Below are positions 57,743 through 64,000 of a stretch of DNA of 64,000 nt, piece by piece (position 1 is the first letter of the stretch; every line of letters begins with the position of its first letter). A program made the position numbers and the translations under genes. The notes under the pieces were generated by a model. That model was given only the letters and a program-made list of their open reading frames with translations. It had not been told where the DNA came from and made no database searches. Source of the DNA: Niallia sp. FSL W8-0635 (lineage in GTDB: Bacteria > Bacillota > Bacilli > Bacillales > Cytobacillaceae). The stretch spans positions 3,016,501 to 3,080,500 of the forward strand of contig NZ_JBBOYD010000001.1 of assembly GCF_038007965.1 (NCBI RefSeq), written 5' to 3'.

Positions 57743-59506
57743 TTATTGTGCGTTCTTTTGTTGCTCTTCATATACCCCTTTAACCATCTCTGCAAATAGC
57801 TGATTCACTCCACCTTCATCTGAAAAGACATCTAAATTCACCGTTACTAATGCATACCTAGGCTTATCATATGGAAAGTAGCCTGCAAACCACTTATTAT
57901 GAAGTTGCTTTCCATCTTGAAAAACGCCGGTTTCTGCAGTCCCAGATTTACCTGCCACTTCATAGGGAAGATCCTGAAACCATCTACCTGTCCCCTTCTC
58001 ATTCGTAACAACTTCTCTTAATAGCTTTTGCAGTCTTGAAGCAGTATAGGGCGAAATTTGTTCACCATCCAGCTCTTGTTTTTCAAAAGAGAAAAAGGTC
58101 GTTCCGTTTTTATATTGAATGTCTGATACAACTTGTACACTCTCCTTTGTTCCACCTTTAGCAATAGTAGCCATCATATTCGCAACAGCTAGTGGAGTAA
58201 CACGGACTTCATGCTGGCCAATTCCAGTTAAAGCAACATAGTTCTTATCCTTTTTTGCCTCTTCGTTAAGAAATACTCTTCCCTTTTCTTCTCCATTAAA
58301 CTGTTGGAAATCTGCGGAATGAAAAACACTCCCTTGCCATCCAACCAAGCTTGTTAATGATAATTTCTCTGCATATTCCTCAATTAAATTCTCATCTATT
58401 TCTTTTAATTCTTTTGCCAAGGTTCCAAACGTATTGTTACAGCTAACAGCAAAGCTTTCTGTAAAATTTAACATACCATGCTGATAATTAGGGTCTGGAT
58501 TTCCATTAATCTTTCTACTGCAATCATATTGCTTATTATCGTCGTCTAATTTATTATCAATGGCTGCAGCTGCAATAACTGTTTTAAAAACGGATCCAAC
58601 AATTTGCTGCTTTAGCATATAATTATTCACTCCGTCTGTCTGATAAGGATCTGTCTTATTTATCTGTGGTCTTGAAACCATTGCAGCAACAGAATTATCC
58701 TCCAAATCTAACAAAACTAAGCCACCTTTTTTTATTCCTTGTTCATCGACTAATTTTTCCGCCATTTCCTGTAAATCAGTGTCTATTGTAGTTCGAACAT
58801 TAACAGGGTAAAAAGGATTCCCTGGTTCCACATATTTAACGTTTAAGCCAAATAGCGGACCTCCTTTTGCATCAACATGGTAAACCAGTTTGGATTCCCC
58901 ATCTGGTAAAAGAAATTCATCAAAGCTTCTTTCTAACCCAGTTAATCCAATTAATGTAGAACCTGCTAGCTTTCTATCAGGGTATCGCTTTTGTAATTGT
59001 TCTTCATTTTGTCCTGTAATACCTAACAATTGCTCTGCAATATTGTTATTAATATGAAATTTTTTCTCAGCAGCAAATACACCTGGAATTTTCAACTGAT
59101 TGATTGCAGACATCTGACTACTTGTTAACTCAAGTGGTTCCTTTCCTCCAAAAACTACAGGATCCTTCGCATCTAATATACTATTCTCTACATTATATTC
59201 ACTGGTCCCAATAATATCCGCTACTTTTTTACTGTCCCAATCCATTTTATTTAAAAACGGAAATAATATTAAAACTGCTTTTGTCTGGTGTGTAAGCGAC
59301 TCTCCATTTTTATCAAGAAAGGTTCCTCGTCCATTATCCAATTCCATTTCCTGCGATCTTTGTTGCACACTTGCCTCCACCAAATTAATATTGTGTTTGG
59401 TAAAATGGTATGTCTCTACTAACTGCACTTGGATTAACCGACCAAGCAATACACTAAGGGCCAATAAAAAAACGATACCAACGCCAACTATCCTTTTTCT
59501 CCACAT
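57743..59506 (-). CDS. pbpI: Penicillin-binding protein (class B transpeptidase) PbpI
   Basis: PbpI (YrrR) is a membrane-anchored D,D-transpeptidase of peptidoglycan cross-linking. One N-terminal membrane segment, a dimerisation domain, and the transpeptidase domain follow, with SVFK as the SxxK nucleophile (near residue 310), SCNN as SxN and KSGTAE as the KTG-box variant. The open frame reaches 59548, but those 14 codons lie within the greA terminator. I therefore place the start at the ATG at 59506 (MWRKRIVGVG, 587 residues), nine bases after GAGGTG. That ribosome binding site is itself one arm of the terminator stem. Confidence 0.88.
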   Translation of the reverse strand: MWRKRIVGVGIVFLLALSVLLGRLIQVQLVETYHFTKHNINLVEASVQQRSQEMELDNGRGTFLDKNGESLTHQTKAVLILFPFLNKMDWDSKKVADIIGTSEYNVENSILDAKDPVVFGGKEPLELTSSQMSAINQLKIPGVFAAEKKFHINNNIAEQLLGITGQNEEQLQKRYPDRKLAGSTLIGLTGLERSFDEFLLPDGESKLVYHVDAKGGPLFGLNVKYVEPGNPFYPVNVRTTIDTDLQEMAEKLVDEQGIKKGGLVLLDLEDNSVAAMVSRPQINKTDPYQTDGVNNYMLKQQIVGSVFKTVIAAAAIDNKLDDDNKQYDCSRKINGNPDPNYQHGMLNFTESFAVSCNNTFGTLAKELKEIDENLIEEYAEKLSLTSLVGWQGSVFHSADFQQFNGEEKGRVFLNEEAKKDKNYVALTGIGQHEVRVTPLAVANMMATIAKGGTKESVQVVSDIQYKNGTTFFSFEKQELDGEQISPYTASRLQKLLREVVTNEKGTGRWFQDLPYEVAGKSGTAETGVFQDGKQLHNKWFAGYFPYDKPRYALVTVNLDVFSDEGGVNQLFAEMVKGVYEEQQKNAQ

Positions 59507-59512
59507 ATAAAA

Positions 59513-59545
59513 AAACACCTCATCAAGAGTCTTGACGAGGTGTTT
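59513..59545 (-). terminator. Intrinsic terminator of greA overlapping the pbpI ribosome binding site
   Basis: AAACACCTC-a-TCAAG pairs with CTTGA-c-GAGGTGTTT. The run of seven A at 59509-59515 gives the U tract for leftward transcripts. The complement of CACCTC (59516-59521) is the GAGGTG used by pbpI. Confidence 0.85.
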
Positions 59546-59604
59546 CATTTATAAACAAGTACATGATAACTTTTTATTATGTTACCAACTCATTTAGATT
59601 ATAC

Positions 59605-60081
59605 TTATTTAATTGTTACGATTTGTACATTCATTTCTCCACCTGGAGTTTGTACAATTACCTTATCTCCAACTTTTTTGCCGAATAAGCTTTTTGCAAT
59701 TGGAGAATCGTTAGAAATTTTCCCTTCAAACGGATCTGCCTCCGCACTACCAACGATTGTATATGTTTCTTCTTCTCCGTCTGGAAGCTCAATAAAAGTA
59801 ACAGAACTACCTAGGGAAACCGTATCACGGTCCAATTCATCTTCAGAGATTATTTTAGCATTACGAATCATATTTTCAATTGTCGTAATACGACCTTCTA
59901 CAAACGCTTGCTCCTCTTTCGCTGAATCATACTCGGAGTTTTCGGATAAATCCCCGAAACTACGAGCAATCTTAATACGTTCCACTACTTCTTTACGTTT
60001 TACTGTTTTTAATTGTTCTAGTTCCTGTTCTAATTTCTCTTTACCTGCTAATGTCATTGGAAATTCTTTTTCGATTGCCAA
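59605..60081 (-). CDS. greA: Transcription elongation factor GreA
   Basis: GreA rescues backtracked RNA polymerase by stimulating transcript cleavage. The 158 residues have the N-terminal coiled coil ([32 protein letters not shown]) with the acidic tip region [16 protein letters not shown], and a C-terminal FKBP-like domain. The frame opens at a GTG that overlaps GGAG. The TTG at 60081 is eight bases after it and gives [10 protein letters not shown], as in relatives. A terminator ends it before pbpI. Confidence 0.95.
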   Translation of the reverse strand: MAIEKEFPMTLAGKEKLEQELEQLKTVKRKEVVERIKIARSFGDLSENSEYDSAKEEQAFVEGRITTIENMIRNAKIISEDELDRDTVSLGSSVTFIELPDGEEETYTIVGSAEADPFEGKISNDSPIAKSLFGKKVGDKVIVQTPGGEMNVQIVTIK

Positions 60082-60303
60082 AATCTTCACTCCTTCAAGT
60101 ATGGGATTAGTAGAAAAAATAACATAATTGCTATTCTAAAAAACCCCTAATAAATTATGTATTAAAGATAATAGCACGACAACTTTGGATAGACGCGCTT
60201 TTTTTCTAATAGAATGAGTTTAATACGGATTGAAGAAAAAAGAAAGCATTTTCTATCAGATTATCTGTTCAACTTACACATTTTTCACTGACTAATGTTT
60301 TTT

Positions 60304-60454
60304 ATAGGCTGTTTTCTTAAAGTTTCTTGCTATGCCCACAGCCTTAATAAAAATACAATAATACTTCTTATCTATTCTCCCTGTATTTTTACCTATGGTT
60401 TCTTACATAATCCATATTGGGAAAAATAGACTGTCTCTATAAAAAACAGCCTAT
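60304..60454. mobile_element. Inverted-repeat (MITE-like) element in the udk-greA gap
   Basis: ATAGGCTGTTTT (60304-60315) and AAAACAGCCTAT (60443-60454) are a perfect 12-bp inverted repeat 127 bases apart. An inner ACAGCC at 60339-60344 can pair with the left end. The interior is AT-rich and non-coding. The right end overlaps the hairpin that terminates udk. The rest of the gap (60091-60303) shows no gene. Confidence 0.45.
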
Positions 60455-60456
60455 TT
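60424..60456 (-). terminator. Intrinsic terminator of udk
   Basis: AAATAGACTGT pairs with ACAGCCTATTT (one mismatch), with AAAA on the left. It lies 34 bases after the udk stop. Confidence 0.78.
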
Positions 60457-60489
60457 GTTGGAAATTTATTAAGAACATTATCTATTCTT

Positions 60490-61125
60490 TCATAAAAGTG
60501 ATTTTTGTTCAAGAATTGTTTGAATTTTTGTAACCATTAAATCAATTGCTACATGATTATGGCCACCTTCAGGAATGATAATATCTGCATATCTCTTCGT
60601 TGGTTCTATAAATTGATTATGCATCGGACGAACTACATTGACATATTGTTCAATTACGGAGTCAATAGATCTTCCTCTTTCCTTGATATCTCTCATCAAT
60701 CTTCTAATAATGCGCAAATCAGCGTCTGTATCAACGAACAGCTTCATATCCATTAAATCTCTGAGATTCTCATCCTCTAATATTAAAATACCTTCAACTA
60801 TAATTACATCCTTAGGCTCCACTAGTATGGTTTCATCTGAACGGGTATGCATGGCATAATTATATACAGGCTTTTCAACCGATTCATAATTTAACAATTT
60901 TTGAATGTGGTCGATTAATAACTCCGTATCAAATGCGAGAGGATGATCATAATTTGTTTTCAATCTCTCCTCAAAAGGTAAATGAGATTGATCTTTATAG
61001 TAATAATCTTGCTCGATCATTAAAATCGAATGTCCTTTAAAATGGTCAAATATAGCTTTGGTCACACTTGTTTTTCCAGAACCGGAGCCACCTGCGACAC
61101 CTATAACTACTGGTTTCGGCTGCAT
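60490..61125 (-). CDS. udk: Uridine kinase
   Basis: Udk phosphorylates uridine and cytidine in pyrimidine salvage. The 211 residues carry the P-loop [30 protein letters not shown], the NYDHPLAFD substrate loop and [10 protein letters not shown]. It follows trhP2 by five bases and is probably cotranscribed with the tRNA-modification genes, as in B. subtilis. No obvious functional link beyond uridine chemistry. Confidence 0.96.
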   Translation of the reverse strand: MQPKPVVIGVAGGSGSGKTSVTKAIFDHFKGHSILMIEQDYYYKDQSHLPFEERLKTNYDHPLAFDTELLIDHIQKLLNYESVEKPVYNYAMHTRSDETILVEPKDVIIVEGILILEDENLRDLMDMKLFVDTDADLRIIRRLMRDIKERGRSIDSVIEQYVNVVRPMHNQFIEPTKRYADIIIPEGGHNHVAIDLMVTKIQTILEQKSLL

Positions 61126-61130
61126 GCTAA

Positions 61131-62399
61131 TTAAAGCTCCTTTCGCATCATATTATTTGGATAAACAGGGTGATCCACCTTAAATTTAACAATTTGCAAT
61201 GGATGTCTAGCAGCTTCCATTTCTTTACCGTCTACATCCCATATTTTATCTACAATCATTGTAAAATTATCAATTTCCGGACCGAAAAACTCAATTTCCT
61301 GCCCCTGTTTAAAGAAGTTTCTTTGTTGTAATGTTACCATTTTTGTCTCTTCATTATAATCCAGCACTAAACCAGCAAAGTCAAAAGTGGTCTTTTTGCT
61401 ATGATTTCCAAACATTTGCTCTTTATACCCCGGCTGTCCTTCAAAGAACGCAGGAGCTGTGTCTCGATTTGCACATTTATCCAGTTCTTTTAGCCACTCC
61501 TCTTGAATGACAAAATTATCTGGGTCAGCACAATATGCATCAATTACTTTTCGATAAACACTAACAACTGTAGCAATATAATGGATGGATTTCATTCTAC
61601 CTTCAATTTTCAAACTGTCAATACCTAGTTCAATCATCCGTGGAATCGATTCAACTAGCTTTAAGTCTTTCGGGCTCATTGCAAAAGGTGCATCCTCATC
61701 TGTAAATAAAGCCTGCTCTTCTTCGCCCTCCTGCTTGTACAAATCGTAATCCCAACGACAGGATTGACAGCATCCACCACGATTTGAATCTCTAGCAGTC
61801 ATATGATTACTTAACGTACATCTACCTGAATAAGCAATACACATTGCTCCATGGATGAAGGTTTCAATTTCAATATCTACTTTTTCCTTCATTTCTTTTA
61901 TTTCGTCTGCACCTATTTCTCGAGCAAGCACAACACGTTCTAATCCTTCTTCCTTCCAATACTGAACGGCCTTCCAGTTAGAAAGAGATTGCTGAGTACT
62001 TAAATGCACCTCAATTTCCGGAGCAACTCGCCGACAAGTTTCAATGATTAGAGGGTCAGCAACAATTATTCCGTGTACACCTGCTGTTTTTAAACCTAAT
62101 AAGTAATCTTCCAAGCCATCGATATTTTCGTTATGTGCAAATATATTTGTTGTTACATATACTTTTGCCTGATATTTCTTAGCAAACTCCACTCCTTCTT
62201 TCATTTCTTCAAAAGTGAAGTTTCCAGCATTTGAGCGAAGTCCATACTCTTGCCCACCAATAAATACAGCATCTGCCCCGTATGCAACAGCAATTTTTAG
62301 TTTTTCTAAATTGCCAGCTGGTGCTAATAGTTCCGGTTTCTTTACAATTACTCTTTTTCCATCTCTTATTTCAGAAATAGGATCTTTAACTATTGTCAT
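61131..62399 (-). CDS. trhP2: tRNA U34 hydroxylation protein TrhP2 (peptidase U32 family, YrrO)
   Basis: A 422-residue U32-family protein. U32 members of this type are not proteases: with prephenate and an iron-sulfur cluster they hydroxylate U34 of certain tRNAs to 5-hydroxyuridine. Visible features are [43 protein letters not shown], the Cys-rich [13 protein letters not shown] with [10 protein letters not shown] that would bind the cluster, and [10 protein letters not shown]. It follows trhP1 after 19 bases. The name is by homology to B. subtilis YrrO. Confidence 0.9.
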   Translation of the reverse strand: MTIVKDPISEIRDGKRVIVKKPELLAPAGNLEKLKIAVAYGADAVFIGGQEYGLRSNAGNFTFEEMKEGVEFAKKYQAKVYVTTNIFAHNENIDGLEDYLLGLKTAGVHGIIVADPLIIETCRRVAPEIEVHLSTQQSLSNWKAVQYWKEEGLERVVLAREIGADEIKEMKEKVDIEIETFIHGAMCIAYSGRCTLSNHMTARDSNRGGCCQSCRWDYDLYKQEGEEEQALFTDEDAPFAMSPKDLKLVESIPRMIELGIDSLKIEGRMKSIHYIATVVSVYRKVIDAYCADPDNFVIQEEWLKELDKCANRDTAPAFFEGQPGYKEQMFGNHSKKTTFDFAGLVLDYNEETKMVTLQQRNFFKQGQEIEFFGPEIDNFTMIVDKIWDVDGKEMEAARHPLQIVKFKVDHPVYPNNMMRKEL

Positions 62400-62418
62400 T
62401 TCCCTTCTCCTCCATTTT

Positions 62419-63348
62419 TTAGTAAACCGTTTCTTTAAAGAAAAATCCTGTATCTAATGATCTATTAGGTGGTTGAATTTTTTCCATTTCCGCAAGTAAA
62501 TTGTCTTTTTCTTCGTCATATTGATCTGGATTATTTAAGTACATTGATATCGCTTTATGATAAAAGCCAGTAACCGCAATAATATATGCTGAATCTTTTA
62601 GAAGTCCTTCGATTTTGAAAGAATCAATACCAGCTTCTATAAGATCTTGAAGCTCGTCGATTATACAAATATCGTTTGGACTCATAATATGTGTTCCATT
62701 TTCATCTTGAAAAATGGGATATTTATTGGCTCTTTCTTTATCATGCAAAAAGAGGTTTTTATCTGTTTTGATAGCTTCTAATTCTACTTCTTTCCCTTGA
62801 TATTGGAAATAGTGTTCTAGCAAGGTACGTTTTGATTGGAACATTGTTGCCATTCCATGAACCTGAATTTCAATTTCCACTTCTGCATTTTCTTTTGTTT
62901 CAATAATAGCATCCATGCTAATTTCTCTCGCCAGAACTGCTCTCTTAGCTCCTTTTCGCCCCCAATAATTACATGTGTACCAGTTCGTTCCTGTTGTTTC
63001 TGTACTCCAATGTAATTTCAAGCTTGGAGCTACTTCTCTCGAAATCATTAAAACAGCTGGATCTCCATAGATAACCGCGTCTGCTTTTACTTCATTTAAA
63101 AATCGAAGATACTCTGTTACTTCTTCTATTTTATCATTATGAAAAATGGCATTTACGGCTACATATACCTTTTTTTCTCGTTTGTGAGCAATTTCAATCG
63201 CTTTTTTTACTTCTTCACGATTAAATTCACCAGCTAATCTTAAACCAAATTTTTGCTCACCAATAACAAAGGCATCTGCTCCATTATCAATAAGTGGCTC
63301 TATATCATTTATGTTGGTTGGCGTTACTAGTAATTCCGGTTTTTTCAT
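62419..63348 (-). CDS. trhP1: tRNA U34 hydroxylation protein TrhP1 (peptidase U32 family, YrrN)
   Basis: A 309-residue shorter U32 protein and partner of TrhP2. It keeps the barrel start (KPELLVTPTNINDIEPLIDNGADAFVIGEQ), KLHWSTETTGTNW and SFKIEGLLKDSAYI, but lacks most of the Cys cluster seen in TrhP2: EIQVHGMATMFQSKRTLLEHYF replaces the CIAYSGRC type. It may therefore be a non-catalytic or assisting subunit, an inference from the missing cysteines. It lies two bases after trmR. B. subtilis orthologue: YrrN. Confidence 0.9.
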   Translation of the reverse strand: MKKPELLVTPTNINDIEPLIDNGADAFVIGEQKFGLRLAGEFNREEVKKAIEIAHKREKKVYVAVNAIFHNDKIEEVTEYLRFLNEVKADAVIYGDPAVLMISREVAPSLKLHWSTETTGTNWYTCNYWGRKGAKRAVLAREISMDAIIETKENAEVEIEIQVHGMATMFQSKRTLLEHYFQYQGKEVELEAIKTDKNLFLHDKERANKYPIFQDENGTHIMSPNDICIIDELQDLIEAGIDSFKIEGLLKDSAYIIAVTGFYHKAISMYLNNPDQYDEEKDNLLAEMEKIQPPNRSLDTGFFFKETVY

Positions 63349-63350
63349 TA

Positions 63351-64000
63351 TTATCCCCTCTTTTTACTAATTGCAATACCGTCTCCCACAGGCAAAATTG
63401 CTGTGTGATAATCCTCATTTTCCATAAGCCATTGATTATAATTTCTTATTTTACGTACTAATTGGCGAAGGTTTCTGCTCTCTATCTCACTTGATGCAAC
63501 TAAACCATGAAATAATATATTATCTGTATATACAATTCCACCATCTGACAAAAATTGGCTATATAGATTAAAGAACTTTTGATACTGACCTTTTGCCGCA
63601 TCAATGAAAATGGCATCAAACGGCCCGTGTTTTTCCACAGCGGAATCAAGTTCAAGGGCATCACCTTGCAATAAGCTAACCTGTGATTCTCGTTTAAGCT
63701 TTTTTACATTTTCTTTCGCTACTAAATACCGTTGTTCATCTCTTTCAATCGTTATTATTTGAGAAAATGGGAGTGCTTCTGCCATTCTTAATGCAGAATA
63801 GCCAATGGCCGTTCCAACTTCCAATATTTTTTTAGGCTGCTGAATACGCAATAATTGTAATAATGCTTCTATTCCTACTAACTCCATAATCGGCACTTCA
63901 TTCTGGATAGCGTACTCTTCTATTTCTCTTATCTGCTCATTTCTTTCTGGGATTAATTGTTCAATGTAATCCAGGATTTGTTTATTTTGCAAGGATGAGT
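63351..64000 (-). CDS. trmR: tRNA 5-hydroxyuridine methyltransferase TrmR, 5' end probably cut by window
   Basis: TrmR (YrrM) is a catechol-O-methyltransferase-like enzyme that methylates 5-hydroxyuridine at tRNA position 34 to 5-methoxyuridine. The SAM and metal motifs are visible: ILEVGTAIGYSALRMAEALP, ITIERDEQR, FDAIFIDAAKGQYQKF with metal-binding Asp, and VYTDNILFHG. A TTG at 63992 could start a 213-residue protein. However, no ribosome binding site precedes it in the last eight bases and relatives have a few more N-terminal residues. The true start is probably just beyond 64000. Confidence 0.9.
   Translation of the reverse strand, partial: SSLQNKQILDYIEQLIPERNEQIREIEEYAIQNEVPIMELVGIEALLQLLRIQQPKKILEVGTAIGYSALRMAEALPFSQIITIERDEQRYLVAKENVKKLKRESQVSLLQGDALELDSAVEKHGPFDAIFIDAAKGQYQKFFNLYSQFLSDGGIVYTDNILFHGLVASSEIESRNLRQLVRKIRNYNQWLMENEDYHTAILPVGDGIAISKKRG

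Noticed and set aside
59579..60127. Plus-strand 182-codon frame
   Set aside because: It is antisense to greA, whose protein is unmistakable; no ribosome binding site.

Overview
The window is a stretch of chromosome from a low-GC, endospore-forming Firmicute of the Bacillaceae. The gene order closely follows the Bacillus subtilis yqf-yqe-dnaK-lepA-comE-yqe-sda block, followed by sigK, fbp and the yrr/mcc region. Spore genes (yqfC, yqfD, gpr, sigK, cwlC), competence genes (comEA/EB/EC/ER) and Bacillus-type small proteins (Sda, YrzA, YrzI, YqxA) support this. I see no rRNA, tRNA, CRISPR array, prophage or intact insertion sequence. The species cannot be settled from the sequence alone.

Left part (1-9400), mostly minus strand: rpsU-yqeY; a sigma-W-type promoter driving yqeZ(nfeD)-floA-yqfB, the flotillin membrane-stress operon; yqfC-yqfD-phoH; then pgpH-ybeY, with ybeY cut by the window edge. 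A Na/Pi-symporter-like gene, yqeW, faces rightwards at 9402. Between yqeW and mtaB lies an accessory segment: a composite repeat element, a heterodimeric ABC exporter, a divergent AraC-type regulator and deoC.

Centre (16400-36500): the heat-shock operon hrcA-grpE-dnaK-dnaJ-prmA-rsmE-mtaB with a perfect CIRCE operator. A small inverted-repeat element appears to provide the -35 box of the hrcA promoter. Next come hemW, lepA, yqxA and gpr. The spoIIP gene usually found between gpr and yqxA is absent. Then rpsT, holA, comEC-comEB-comEA and the divergent comER.

Right-centre (36500-52000): the ribosome-assembly and NAD operon yqeG-yqeH-aroE-yhbY-nadD-yqeK-rsfS-yqeM; a DnaA-box cluster upstream of the sporulation checkpoint gene sda; psd and pssA (phosphatidylethanolamine synthesis, divergent); an M3 oligoendopeptidase; a Gly/Tyr-rich mini-protein; cwlC; two unknown small exported or membrane proteins; an uninterrupted sigK; and class III fbp.

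Right part (52000-64000): three tandem YrzI small-protein genes; a self-contained transcription unit for an unrecognised 31-residue peptide; the methionine-to-cysteine reverse transsulfuration genes yrrT-mtnN and mccA-mccB; yrzA; yrrS-pbpI; greA; and udk with trhP2-trhP1-trmR, which together make methoxyuridine at the tRNA wobble position.

Most of the window is ordinary core chromosome. The points most worth a second look are the 31-residue peptide unit, the repeat-derived hrcA promoter, the recurring GGCTG-ended palindromic elements, the missing spoIIP, the structured non-coding DNA between holA and comEC, and the pbpI ribosome binding site buried in the greA terminator.
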